A stretch of DNA of 64,000 bases from Bin5 sp965200615 (GCA_965200615.1 OZ241377.1:620001-684000), one strand, 5' to 3'; shown: positions 18,996-30,758, counted from the stretch's first letter. Made by a program: numbers and translations. The notes: generated by a model not told the origin, from the letters alone.

Positions 18996-20114
18996 TCACC
19001 GCGAACCGCGACTGAAATGCAGTTCGACAATATCACTCAGTACGCCGGCCGCAGTTGCCTCGACCCCGGCTCCCCGGCCCTGAATGACCAACGGGTTGGG
19101 ACTGTACCAGCGGCTGTAGAGTTCGACCAGGTTGTCGGTTCCGGTCAAACGCCCCAGCGGGCTGTCCTTGGCGACCGCCGTCGGACCTACGCTGCAGGCG
19201 CCCTCAGTAAGCGTGGCGGCATAGCGCAGAACCTTGCCCTCCGCAGCCGCGCTCGCCACCCGCGCGCCGTACTCCTCGTCCAGCGATGGCAGCTCCGCCA
19301 GAAAACTGTCCACGCTCAGGCCGGCCATCCGCTCCGGATAAAGGCTCCTGATTTCAACCTGCTCCATCTCCATGCGCCAGCCGATCCTTCGCGCCAGAAT
19401 AAGCGCCTTCCGTGCCATGTCGACGCCCCCCAGATCATCGCGCGGGTCCGGCTCGGTATAACCCAGCCGGTAGGCCTCCGCGACCGTCTCGCTGAAGGAA
19501 CGGCCTTCTTCCAGCCCGGTCATCAGGTAGCCGAGCGTGCCGCTGAAAGAGCCGGCGATGCGCTCGATCTCGTCGCCGCTCGACACCATCCGGTTGAGCG
19601 TCGCGATCACCGGCAGACCGGCGCCCACCGTCGTTTCCCAGCGGGCACTGCTCAAACTTCGGCTGATTCCGTCATACACATCTTGGACGACGGTCAACGG
19701 CTTCTTGTTCGCCAGCACGACCTGATAGCCCCGTTCCAGCGCCAACAACAGCGCGCCCGCAGTATCATCCGACGCCGTGCAGTCGACCACCACCGTGCCC
19801 GGCCCGCCAACTTCCTCTACCAATGCTTCAGGGCTTCGACAGGATCGGCCCAGTTGATGAGAAGCAAGCGCGCCGCCCTCCTCCTTATGCTGTAAAATCC
19901 CGGCCAGCAGTTCGTCCGTGAATCCCCCTTGCGGCGCCATGACTGCGCCGCTGCTGTCGCACAGGGCCAGAAAGCGGATGCGCAGACCATACTTCTCGCC
20001 ATGAAGCGCCCGCTGTTCCCCGATCTGACTTAGCAGGGCCCGCCCAACGCCCCCCAGCCCGAAAAGGATGAGCGGCTTCTCTCGTTCCACAGGCATGCCA
20101 GCGAGGTTCTCCAT
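18996..20114 (-). CDS. hom: Homoserine dehydrogenase
   Basis: 372 residues without a C-terminal ACT domain, hence the short form. LFGLGGVGRALL binds NAD(P). ANKKPLT and GLPVIATLNRMVSSGDEIERIAGSFSGTLGY, then YTEPDPRDDLGGVDMARKALIL, form the catalytic core including the conserved aspartates and lysine. It reduces aspartate semialdehyde to homoserine. Its ATG shares one base with the lysC stop (TGATG), so the two are translationally coupled. It lies under the S-box upstream of lysC. Confidence 0.94.
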   Translation of the reverse strand: MENLAGMPVEREKPLILFGLGGVGRALLSQIGEQRALHGEKYGLRIRFLALCDSSGAVMAPQGGFTDELLAGILQHKEEGGALASHQLGRSCRSPEALVEEVGGPGTVVVDCTASDDTAGALLLALERGYQVVLANKKPLTVVQDVYDGISRSLSSARWETTVGAGLPVIATLNRMVSSGDEIERIAGSFSGTLGYLMTGLEEGRSFSETVAEAYRLGYTEPDPRDDLGGVDMARKALILARRIGWRMEMEQVEIRSLYPERMAGLSVDSFLAELPSLDEEYGARVASAAAEGKVLRYAATLTEGACSVGPTAVAKDSPLGRLTGTDNLVELYSRWYSPNPLVIQGRGAGVEATAAGVLSDIVELHFSRGSR

Positions 20115-21574
20115 CAGTCTGCTCCGTTCCCGAGTTCGAACGTATCGTGGATGGCCCGGATCGCCTCATCGGCCTCGGTCTGCAGGACAACGAGGCTGAT
20201 ATTGGCCTCACTCGACCCCTGGGCAATGGCGATCACGTTGATGTCCCTTTCGCCCAGCGCGTTGAAGACCCGCGCCGCGATGCCGGGCGTGCCCTTCATG
20301 CCCGCGCCGATCACCGCCACGATCACGATATCCGGCTGGTTGCTGATCTCTTCGATCATGTGCTGGGCCAGCTCGCGCGCGAACTCGATCTGGAGCGCCG
20401 CCATCACCGCATCGCCCTCCGCCTCCGGCACGACAAAGCAGATGCTCTGCTCGCTGCTGCCCTGGCTGATCATCAGCACATTGGCCCGCTGACGCGCCAC
20501 CGCGTCAAATGTGCGCGCCGCGATGCCCGGCACGCCGATCATCCCTCGGCCTGCCACCGTAATCAACCGCAAATCCCGCACCGCGGTGATCGCCTTGACG
20601 CCGTGGTGCAGCTGGCGGGTCTTTTCGACGATGCTCGTGCCCGGATGGGAGGGGTTGAATGTGTTGAGAACCCGCAAGGGAATACTTCTCTCCACCGCCG
20701 GCGTGACGGTCTTCGGATGCAGCACCTTGGCGCCGTAATAAGCCAATTCCGCCACCTCCTCGTAGGAAAGCTCCTCCATCGACTGTGCGGTCTCCACGAT
20801 GCGGGGGTCGGCTGTCATGACCCCGTCCACGTCCGTCCAGATCTGGATCTCGTCGGCATCGAGGGCCGCGCCCAGAATCGCGGCCGAGTAGTCCGAGCCC
20901 CCCCGCCCCAGCGTAGTGGGCACGCCCTTCTCAGTCGCGCCGACAAAGCCGGTGACAACCGGCACAACCCCGCTCTGCATCATCGGCAGCAGCCGGTCCC
21001 GGCAACGGTCCGGCGTCGAGTCCATCAGTGGATTGGCGTTGCCGTACTGGTCGTCGGTGATGATCAGCTCACCGGCGTCCACGAACTGGGCCTTGACACC
21101 GTTCGCTCGCAGCACAGCCGCCAGCAGCGGCGCGCTCAGCCGCTCGCCAACGCCACTGACGACATCCAGTCCCCGCTGTGTCAGCTCACCCAAGACCGTG
21201 ATGCTGCGGCACAGGCGTTCGAACTCGCGCAGGCGATTGTCGAACAGCCTGCCCAGCCCGGCGCGCTCAACCCCGTCCTCGATCAGTTGCCCGGCCACCA
21301 CCTGATGCCGCACCAGCAGCTGGCTGCGGGCATCGCGATACGGGGTCTCATCGCCGGCCGCAGCCGCCTGCGCCGCGTCGATCAGCGTGTTCGTAACCCC
21401 GCCCATCGCGCTCACGACCACCAGTACGCCGGGGCTCTCAGAACCCTGGTCAGGGCGCCCCTCTGCGCCCGCGCCCTCGGCCTGCCTTTCGACCGCAGCG
21501 GCCACAATCTGCGCCGCGCTGTCGATCGATTCCGTTGTACCGACCGACGTCCCGCCAAATTTCATTACGATCAT
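20114..21574 (-). CDS. lysC: Aspartate kinase with two ACT domains
   Basis: 486 residues from ATG 21574 (MIVMKFGGTSVG). The frame is open upstream, but that sequence is the riboswitch terminator region and is not protein-like. The amino-acid kinase domain has KFGGTSV, GRGGSDYSAAILG and WTDVDGVMTADPR. Two ACT domains follow, beginning near GVPGIAARTFDAVA and GTPGIAARVFNALG, each with a QGSSE turn that binds feedback amino acids. It makes aspartyl phosphate, the first step to threonine, lysine and methionine. It leads the lysC-hom-asd operon, downstream of an S-box and terminator. Confidence 0.95.
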   Translation of the reverse strand: MIVMKFGGTSVGTTESIDSAAQIVAAAVERQAEGAGAEGRPDQGSESPGVLVVVSAMGGVTNTLIDAAQAAAAGDETPYRDARSQLLVRHQVVAGQLIEDGVERAGLGRLFDNRLREFERLCRSITVLGELTQRGLDVVSGVGERLSAPLLAAVLRANGVKAQFVDAGELIITDDQYGNANPLMDSTPDRCRDRLLPMMQSGVVPVVTGFVGATEKGVPTTLGRGGSDYSAAILGAALDADEIQIWTDVDGVMTADPRIVETAQSMEELSYEEVAELAYYGAKVLHPKTVTPAVERSIPLRVLNTFNPSHPGTSIVEKTRQLHHGVKAITAVRDLRLITVAGRGMIGVPGIAARTFDAVARQRANVLMISQGSSEQSICFVVPEAEGDAVMAALQIEFARELAQHMIEEISNQPDIVIVAVIGAGMKGTPGIAARVFNALGERDINVIAIAQGSSEANISLVVLQTEADEAIRAIHDTFELGNGAD

Positions 21575-21607
21575 ACGCGTCTGACTCGCTCTACAAGAAG
21601 ATAAAGT

Positions 21608-21640
21608 AAAAAAATACCTCGCGCCATCCGACGAGAGGTA
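21608..21640 (-). terminator. Intrinsic terminator of the S-box expression platform
   Basis: On the minus strand a 9-bp stem (complement of 21632-21640 with 21615-21623, one mismatch) is followed by seven uridines (21608-21614). The 5' arm (CUACCUCUC) can alternatively pair with GAGAGG at the end of the aptamer, which would prevent termination. Confidence 0.85.
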
Positions 21641-21656
21641 GCCGACTATTCCACTG

Positions 21657-21778
21657 CCTCTCATCTTCCAGAAAATATCTGCCGGAATTGGCACCTACGT
21701 CACAGAAGACCGTTCATCTTCCGCTACCGGGTTGCCGAGGCTTCACAGGGCCGGTCCCTCCGCCTCTCTGGATAAGAG
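21657..21778 (-). promoter_or_regulatory. S-box (SAM-I) riboswitch
   Basis: The minus strand reads, in order, CUUAUCCAGAGAGGCGGAGG, GACCGGCCCUGUGAAGCC, CGGCAACC, then GGUGCCAAUUCC and GAUGAGAG. These are the conserved blocks of the S-box aptamer at the right order and spacing. The terminator directly downstream and the lysC-hom-asd genes make it an off-switch for S-adenosylmethionine. Confidence 0.95.
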
Positions 21779-21805
21779 TTCAGCTATTCAACTGTAATGC
21801 GGGCA

Positions 21806-21834
21806 AATGTAGCAGAAATGGGGGGATGTGTCAA
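21806..21834 (-). promoter_or_regulatory. Sigma70-type promoter of the lysC-hom-asd operon
   Basis: On the minus strand TTGACA (complement of 21829-21834) and TACATT (complement of 21806-21811) are 17 bases apart, about 28 bases before the S-box begins. Confidence 0.85.
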
Positions 21835-21990
21835 CAATTGGGAGTGGTTGAAGTGAAAAAGTCTGAGTCAAGATGTTGTGCATTTACTTGTGGGCAGGAT
21901 GGCGGTTGATCGGTGGACCTTGTGCAGTGGATATACTCTTGCCGGCTGAATCGATGGTAGTGTAACTGCCTGCCATAAGCAGTAGGAAAA

Positions 21991-22602
21991 TTATGGCTCT
22001 ACTCCAAGGATTACGAGAGGCACAGGGGGGCTGGTTCTCCCGTGTCGGAGGATATTGTGAAGTTCCCCTTCAAAGTATGCTATTCCGCTAGACATCTCTT
22101 TGTTCATGGCACGAGTGGGCAGTATTTCTACGCCGACTTCGATCAGGCCTCCGGTATAGAAGGCAAGATGTTTAACAAAGAGATCGTAAGCGACAAATGC
22201 GTACTTTCCGAACTGCACTTCGACTGCAACCTGTCTCTTTACGTGATCGGTCTGATTATACGAGCGGATTGCTTCTGCGTTTTGATCCAGTAGAAATTCC
22301 TTCTGTTCTTGCATTGAGAGACTCCGCATTGTCTCCAATTGCTTAAGATCATGAGCAATATAGTAGCTGTAGCGCGTCGATACCCAGCCTCGATCCGAAA
22401 ATAACCTATTAAATTCAGCGTTCAGATCGGTAGGGCTGAACAGGAACTCTCCGAACTTTCTTTTCTCTTTGCTCTTTTTTGTTCTACATTTCTCGGCATC
22501 AACTGCCTCAATGCATTCCTTTATCTCCTGATGCAATTCAGGTTCATGGACAAGGAGCCACTCTTCTCCATTGAGATGCGAATATTTCTTGGTTATTTTC
22601 AT
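21991..22602 (-). CDS. Type II restriction endonuclease, BglII-like family
   Basis: 203 residues. The core reads TDHVKRQVAVEVQFGKYAFVAYDLFVKHLAFY, then IEVGVEILPTRAMNKEMSSGIAYFEGEL. Asp119, Glu128 and Gln130 have exactly the spacing of the BglII active site (D, +9 E, +2 Q), an unusual D-ExQ version of the PD-(D/E)xK nuclease. The family recognises GATC-centred sites such as AGATCT or RGATCY; the specificity here is inferred. It starts one base after the methyltransferase stop, giving a coupled restriction-modification pair. Base composition is clearly AT-richer than the flanks, consistent with horizontal transfer. Confidence 0.85.
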   Translation of the reverse strand: MKITKKYSHLNGEEWLLVHEPELHQEIKECIEAVDAEKCRTKKSKEKRKFGEFLFSPTDLNAEFNRLFSDRGWVSTRYSYYIAHDLKQLETMRSLSMQEQKEFLLDQNAEAIRSYNQTDHVKRQVAVEVQFGKYAFVAYDLFVKHLAFYTGGLIEVGVEILPTRAMNKEMSSGIAYFEGELHNILRHGRTSPPVPLVILGVEP

Positions 22603-22603
22603 T

Positions 22604-23575
22604 TCATACGCTACTTATTCTGTCCCAAGGGCTCTTTGCCAGAGACAAATCGCCAGATGGCACGTATACTGGTTTGTCAGATCGAACCGTCAACTCGCCC
22701 TTGAGGGCATCATTCACACGTTGAACGGCTAAACGATAGTACCTATCGACTATCTCGGAACCAGCGCCTCTACGTCCATTCATTACAGCTGCCACCACTG
22801 TTGATCCGACGCCTAGGAAGGGATCAAATACCCAGTCCCCTTCATCTGACATCGACAACACAAGTCTCTGCACTAGCGCGACTGGGAACTGGCAAGGATG
22901 CTCAGTTTTTTCTACATGATTGTTCTTGACATTGGGGATTTCCCAGACGTCGGATGGATTCTTTCCCTTTGGGTTGCCAGAGTACTGTCCCTTCTTCGGT
23001 CCCCTGAAATGTTTTTTGCCCGGATACTTTTGCGGAACACGAATCGGATCAAGATTGAAGGTGTATTTGTCGGTCTTCGTAAACCAGTTTATCGTCTCAT
23101 ACCGGCCGGAGAAGCGATTTGAACAATGAAGTCCATGTCCAAAATGCCAGATGATTCGATTGCGCATGTGCAAATTGTTGGCTCTAAAGCAAGGGTATAA
23201 CAACACATCAAGAGGGATGATTTCACCCTGGTCCACGTAGTTGCCGACTTGCCAGCAGATACTTCCGCTTGGGCGCAACACTCGTACGCACTCGTCAATG
23301 ACCTCCTTCTGCTGCCTGACATAGACATCGATATCCAAAGATTGTTCGTATTCCTTTCCTATGTTGTAAGGAGGCGAAGTTACCACTAACTGCACAGATT
23401 CGTCGGGTATCATTCGCAGATACGTAAGACAATCGCCGAGAAACAGCGATGCTTTACTTTCTAGGTGAAATTCTTCTGTAATGTCAGTGTCCTGAAGTGG
23501 CTCAGTCAAGGGGGGCGCGTCTTTCGATACGATGTTGGACTGTTCTGCCTCTGAAAAAAGCGGTAAGTCTCGCAT
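22604..23575 (-). CDS. Site-specific DNA methyltransferase (beta class, probable N4-cytosine)
   Basis: 323 residues from ATG 23575 (MRDLPLF). The open frame reaches 23665, but that part overlaps the preceding small gene. TSPPYN (66-71) is the catalytic motif and precedes the cofactor motif VFDPFLGVGST, the order of beta-class enzymes. SPPY is typical of N4-cytosine methylation, as in the BglII system. It carries LFLGDCLTYLRMIPDESVQLVVTSPPYN at the start and AAVMNGRRGAGSEI after the SAM motif. It protects DNA against the adjacent endonuclease. AT-rich relative to surrounding genes. Confidence 0.9.
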   Translation of the reverse strand: MRDLPLFSEAEQSNIVSKDAPPLTEPLQDTDITEEFHLESKASLFLGDCLTYLRMIPDESVQLVVTSPPYNIGKEYEQSLDIDVYVRQQKEVIDECVRVLRPSGSICWQVGNYVDQGEIIPLDVLLYPCFRANNLHMRNRIIWHFGHGLHCSNRFSGRYETINWFTKTDKYTFNLDPIRVPQKYPGKKHFRGPKKGQYSGNPKGKNPSDVWEIPNVKNNHVEKTEHPCQFPVALVQRLVLSMSDEGDWVFDPFLGVGSTVVAAVMNGRRGAGSEIVDRYYRLAVQRVNDALKGELTVRSDKPVYVPSGDLSLAKSPWDRISSV

Positions 23576-23589
23576 TATGTTCCTCTTCT

Positions 23590-23919
23590 TCACTTGCCCT
23601 TCGCGAACAGAATTCGGAGGGGGGCAGGGGGAACGCGCTCTAGCACCTCTTGCGGAGATGGACATGTTGCTCGGCCTGCATCGACAGCTCTAAGCGCACT
23701 AATGTTCTTAGTCTGCATCATTCCTACAAACATGCCAAACTCCCCAACAAGGTATTCCATGACTTCGGTATATGAGGCTACTTCAAAAAACAAACGTATT
23801 GCCTCTTCCAGGTTTGTCTGTGCCTCTTCAAACGTTTTGTTTTCCCTGGGCCACCTCAATTGTGCATGTCGATTGTGAAATGAAACTTGCCATGAATAGT
23901 CGATCATCTCGTCCTTCAA
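23590..23919 (-). CDS. Small protein with HicB-like segment (possible chimera)
   Basis: 109 codons. Only residues about 29-48 (KTFEEAQTNLEEAIRLFFEVAS) look familiar: they match the helix of HicB-type antitoxins, which is normally preceded by a beta-strand region ending in a PELPG-like turn. Here that region is replaced by sequence that, in another frame, is a DUF4435 fragment. The remainder (FGMFVGMMQTKNI to the stop) is unrecognised. It probably represents a rearrangement junction rather than a working gene. The methyltransferase starts 14 bases after its stop. Confidence 0.4.
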   Translation of the reverse strand: MKDEMIDYSWQVSFHNRHAQLRWPRENKTFEEAQTNLEEAIRLFFEVASYTEVMEYLVGEFGMFVGMMQTKNISALRAVDAGRATCPSPQEVLERVPPAPLRILFAKGK

Positions 23920-23998
23920 CGATTAGGAAGGCTCCAGAGTATTGTGATCGTGTCAAGCGAATCTCATTGGCGATCTCATACGGAAAGACTTGAATCAT
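23828..23998 (-). pseudogene. Truncated DUF4435 (TOPRIM-like, AriB-type) gene
   Basis: 56 codons from ATG 23998, whose first bases overlap the ATPase stop (ATGA). The protein reads MIQVFPYEIANEIR, then GAFLIVEGRDDRLFMASF and CTIEVAQGKQNV before TGA. FLIVEGxDDxxF is the glutamate-bearing first strand of DUF4435, a TOPRIM-related nuclease of roughly 300 residues, and the second strand with AxGKxNV follows. Everything after is missing, and the sequence switches to a HicB-like segment in another frame. Coupling to an AAA ATPase is the arrangement of PARIS (AriA-AriB). As it stands it cannot encode the nuclease. Confidence 0.72.
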
Positions 23999-25374
23999 TC
24001 TCTGTCTGGACCTTGCAATTCAATGGTCAGATCCCACCTCTTTGCTATGATCTGAGGAGAATGAGTCGCTAGCAAAACCTGAAAGTCCGACAACTCGGCC
24101 ATTTCTTGAAGATCTTCCAACATTCGCCTCTGCCACTTAACATGTAACGACAACTCCGGTTCATCCACCAAAATTAGGGAATTCTTCTCCGTTTCAAACA
24201 ATAGATCGAACAGAAGCACGATTTCGTGTTGTTCTCCAGAGGATAGCAGCTCTAGTTCGAGGTCTGAACCATCTGAGTTTGAAACTCTCAGTCCGTCTTG
24301 GCTGACAGAAACATTCTTGTAGAGTAGGAGAGCGTTAGCGATTTTTACGAACGTATTTGCCCGTGCATACAGATCATCAAATACATTTAGTTTCTTAGTA
24401 GCATCTTGGGCGTAAACTGCCAAGACGCTTCTCTTGGATTCATCTATCGAATCAATGTCAGGCATTATTGAACTTGCGTGTTCCTGGGGCAAGAGACCAG
24501 CCCTAACAATTTCGGAACGTCGGTTTTCCACTTCTTCTAAGTCTCGTGCAAGTTGCTCTTTCGAGAGTTGCTCACCAGCCGGTACTTCGACAAACCTAGC
24601 CGGGAATGATCGATCCAACGATTGAGACAAATTGGCGTATTCTGCCAGAGTTTGATTGATCATGCTTGCCAATTTTTTTGAGTTTCGCCGGATAGTTCGT
24701 TCGAGTATCGTACGGGGAGAGAGATTTCGATGTCGGACGGTATGTTCGTAGGAGGGAAAGTTTGCAGGACGTTCAATATCAAAGAGGCGTTCAGTATCAA
24801 TGAAACGGACTGGCAAAGATGCTCTGATTTCCTCCAACCAGGAAGGAATTCTTTGTTCTTGTTCTTCAACATTAATGGGAAGAAAGTCTGCGTATCTATC
24901 GAACACATCGTCTAAATCCAGAACCTCACTGGTGTGGACATTTTGCCACTCTGAAGGGCCAATTCGATTAAGGCCTGGAACGACGTCTTCTATGATTCCT
25001 AGAGGGAACGACAATCCCTGTATTTTGCTTAGCGGCACTGGCTTATAAGGTTCCGTCTCGTGTCCAGGTGTGACATAAATTAGTCGCGGAGAAGAATCGC
25101 CCGGAGTGCGAACAACGGTCAGATGTGATTCGTCATCGAAAGCTACATGGAGTTTTTCGAATGGCATCCGACCAAGACTACGCGGTGAATGATTAAATAA
25201 CACATTGAGGATCCGCAGGATTGTGGTCTTCCCATATCCATTTGGACCGATCATGATGGCTATGCGTTCACTAGGATCAAAAGTGAGTTCATGCTTGAAT
25301 CTATCAAAGAGACCATGCACCGCGATTCTAGATATTTTCACTAGCGACTCCTTACTGTCATCTTCGTGGATCAT
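23995..25374 (-). CDS. AAA ATPase, OLD/AriA-like (defence-associated)
   Basis: 459 residues with the ABC-type split ATPase seen in OLD, RecF and AriA proteins. Walker A is GPNGYGKTT (43-51). A long helical insertion follows (about 200-340). The signature motif is LSSGEQHEIV (about 378), Walker B is LILVDEPELSLH (about 400) and the switch histidine is in LLATHSPQI (about 438). Length and layout match AriA, the sensor ATPase of PARIS. Its partner nuclease gene starts on the ATGA overlap but is truncated. A strong promoter lies just upstream. The gene is AT-rich, like the restriction pair behind it. Confidence 0.85.
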   Translation of the reverse strand: MIHEDDSKESLVKISRIAVHGLFDRFKHELTFDPSERIAIMIGPNGYGKTTILRILNVLFNHSPRSLGRMPFEKLHVAFDDESHLTVVRTPGDSSPRLIYVTPGHETEPYKPVPLSKIQGLSFPLGIIEDVVPGLNRIGPSEWQNVHTSEVLDLDDVFDRYADFLPINVEEQEQRIPSWLEEIRASLPVRFIDTERLFDIERPANFPSYEHTVRHRNLSPRTILERTIRRNSKKLASMINQTLAEYANLSQSLDRSFPARFVEVPAGEQLSKEQLARDLEEVENRRSEIVRAGLLPQEHASSIMPDIDSIDESKRSVLAVYAQDATKKLNVFDDLYARANTFVKIANALLLYKNVSVSQDGLRVSNSDGSDLELELLSSGEQHEIVLLFDLLFETEKNSLILVDEPELSLHVKWQRRMLEDLQEMAELSDFQVLLATHSPQIIAKRWDLTIELQGPDRE

Positions 25375-25394
25375 TCAGTTTAGTGTCACTCAAC

Positions 25395-25422
25395 AGAATA
25401 CCAACAAAAATATTTATGTCAA
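25395..25422 (-). promoter_or_regulatory. Sigma70-type promoter of the AAA ATPase gene
   Basis: On the minus strand TTGACA (complement of 25417-25422) and TATTCT (complement of 25395-25400) are 16 bases apart. Transcription would begin only about 15 bases before the ATG, leaving a very short leader. Confidence 0.75.
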
Positions 25423-25740
25423 CAGATGAGAGTTTTAGCGTTCAGCTAAGTTATTTCGGAGAATCTCTCGATACATTGTTGGTCTTGGTCTGGTCATTTT
25501 TTTGGCATCACTTGACGCACACAATATTGAAACACGCTTGGCTAGCGGTGAGCTTAGCTCTATTGGTTGAACCACCAGCTAAGTTATAAAGGCCAACAAT
25601 TCAACAGGGGCGTGAAGAGTTAATTCTATGGCTTGATCGGGTTCGAGATATGCGACAGCTTCCCTACTCCGCGTTGCGCTTGCAGGCTACAAAACGATCA
25701 GTGTTCACTGACCAGTGGCGTGGTCAGTCAAACAAACCCC
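25423..25740. other. Intergenic stretch at the edge of the defence island
   Basis: About 320 bases with no convincing gene. It marks the change from AT-rich defence DNA to the GC-rich chromosome. Near its right end (25696-25729) it holds a copy of the short GATCAGTG/CACTGACCA motif that recurs between genes elsewhere in the window. Confidence 0.5.
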
Positions 25741-26223
25741 TCACTCCCTCGCCCACCGCGCCAGCGCCTTCTCCGGCGCCGCAATCTCCTCCACCGACCT
25801 GTAATAGTGCCGCTCCCACTCGTCCTGCGGCATCCCCGTGAACAGCATCAGGTTGAGCGGATACTCTTCGCTGTCGGTGACCCGCCGGAAGTCGTCCCGA
25901 AACAGAAACGTTGGCTTCCCCAGCGCGATCGCCATCCCCAACTCGATCATGACACCCTCGTCCGGTGGCACGCCGTTGACGATGGCGAAGATGGCGTCCG
26001 CCTCGCATACATCCTGGTAGCAGAGTTGACCGACGCGGTAGGACCAGCCCGGCACAGTCAAGTCTTCTTTCTGGCTGGTGCGCGCAAACGGTTCCCACAC
26101 ATCCAGCCCCAATGCCGCCAAAGCCTCGATGAGTGGCGGCAGCAGCAGTTCCCGCTGCTGGGCTGAAAAACCGTATGGGTTCGCCAGATAAATGCTCTTC
26201 CGTGTCTTTTCCGTTGGGGTCAT
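25741..26223 (-). CDS. Nucleoside 2-deoxyribosyltransferase family protein
   Basis: 160 residues. SIYLANPYGFSAQQRELLLPPLIEALAALGLDVWEPF opens the flavodoxin-like fold, ADAIFAIVNGVPPDEGVMIELGMAIALGKP holds the conserved aspartate and catalytic glutamate, and YPLNLMLF lies near the C terminus. Members exchange the base on deoxynucleosides or hydrolyse deoxynucleotides. The gene stands alone, 143 bases downstream of carB on the same strand, so co-expression with pyrimidine synthesis is possible. Confidence 0.85.
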   Translation of the reverse strand: MTPTEKTRKSIYLANPYGFSAQQRELLLPPLIEALAALGLDVWEPFARTSQKEDLTVPGWSYRVGQLCYQDVCEADAIFAIVNGVPPDEGVMIELGMAIALGKPTFLFRDDFRRVTDSEEYPLNLMLFTGMPQDEWERHYYRSVEEIAAPEKALARWARE

Positions 26224-26366
26224 GTTATTCTCCGACGTGGAAAATGTGATAGGGAGTGGACTGCGCCGCGGACCTGCTGCGGCCTCTCGCCTGCCGCCAC
26301 GCTGCCTGTTTTCCCCTGAGAGTTCAAAAAGAAGCAGCCGGCGGCAAGCTGCCGAAAACCGGAGGA

Positions 26367-29741
<3,375 letters not shown>

Positions 29742-29864
29742 GGCTTGGCCCCTTGCGTTCCCCTGTTGGCCGCCCCATCCTGTCGATAGCGCAGCTGCGT
29801 GCTACAATAGGTGCTTGCCTCTACCCGACAGTTCGTCTTTACAGGAGGCAGTGGCAGTATTGCC

Positions 29865-29900
29865 GGCGGTCGAAGTTCCCGCCTTATCAAAACATAGGGA
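29865..29900 (+). promoter_or_regulatory. Candidate preQ1-I riboswitch
   Basis: GGCGG (29865-29869) pairs with CCGCC (29879-29883), enclosing loop UCGAAGUUC. An A-rich tail UUAUCAAAACAUAGGG (29884-29899) follows. Stem, loop and tail align closely with the Thermoanaerobacter class I preQ1 aptamer (loop UCGCAGUAAC, tail UUAACAAAACAAGG). The AGGGA of the tail is also the ribosome-binding site of the queuosine-precursor transporter gene at 29910, as expected for translational control. Confidence 0.75.
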
Positions 29901-29909
29901 AATTGTAAC

Positions 29910-30608
29910 GTGACAGTTCGCGCCTCACCAAAACAAACCCGCCTCCATCAAGGCGCGTCCGTGTTGTCGAAAGTGGCCGTAGTCGTCGTGGCCGCATACA
30001 TCGCCGCCCAGATGATGGCCGACATCGCCAGCCTCAAGATCGGCGTCGTCGCCGGCCTCGCCGTCGACATGGGCGCCTTCGTCTACCCCGTAACCTTTAC
30101 CCTGCGGGACCTGGTCCACAAGACGCTCGGCAAGCGCAACGCCCAGGTACTGATCATCGCCGCCGCCGTCATCAACCTGGGCATGGTGCTCTATCTGATG
30201 TGGTCGGCGGCTGTGCCCAGCGATCCCGAATCATTCGGCGGCGCCGAGTTCAGCGCAATCTTCGCCCCCCTCTGGCGCATCGTCTGCGCCTCCATCATCG
30301 CCGAGCTCGTCAGCGAGCTCGTAGACACCGAGATCTACCACCTCTTCGTCAGCCGTGTTACCACCCGTTACCAGTGGCTGCGCGTACTCGTCAGCAACTC
30401 CGTCAGCGTACCCATCGACAACCTGCTCTTCGTCCTCATCGCCTTCTCGCCGTTCGCCTTCCTCGGCGCGCAGCTAGTCGACTCCTGGGCCGTCGCCATG
30501 GAGATCTTCGTCTTCAATCTACTGGTGAAATATGGGGTGACACTGGTCAGTATGCCGCTGATTTATTTAACGCCGGATCGGGATTGGGCGCGAGAAACAG
30601 ATGACTAG
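29910..30608 (+). CDS. Queuosine precursor transporter (YhhQ/VUT family)
   Basis: 232 residues with about six membrane helices, starting with VLSKVAVVVVAAYIAAQMMADI. The family hallmarks are clear: DMGAFVYPVTFTLRDLVHKTLGKRNA, then SELVDTEIYHLF and NSVSVPIDNLLFV. YhhQ-type proteins import preQ0/preQ1 for queuosine in tRNA. The start is GTG 29910, nine bases after AGGGA; no nearer ATG exists. The candidate preQ1-I aptamer immediately upstream agrees with this role. The first 15 residues are polar. Confidence 0.88.
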   Translation: MTVRASPKQTRLHQGASVLSKVAVVVVAAYIAAQMMADIASLKIGVVAGLAVDMGAFVYPVTFTLRDLVHKTLGKRNAQVLIIAAAVINLGMVLYLMWSAAVPSDPESFGGAEFSAIFAPLWRIVCASIIAELVSELVDTEIYHLFVSRVTTRYQWLRVLVSNSVSVPIDNLLFVLIAFSPFAFLGAQLVDSWAVAMEIFVFNLLVKYGVTLVSMPLIYLTPDRDWARETDD

Positions 30609-30758
30609 CTCCTGTCGGCAACAGAGACGTCATATCTCGCGCACATGGTATACTGGTTTGGGCCACCGGCATGTCTGACATTTCCCCCGGCCGTCGCGCC
30701 CCATCAATACAGGCAAAGCGAAGCAAACCACGCGCCAAAAACGACAGAGTTCCTGAAC

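Noticed and set aside
20147..21604. 485-codon plus-strand frame opposite lysC
   Set aside because: It covers lysC and runs into the riboswitch region; no protein-like features.
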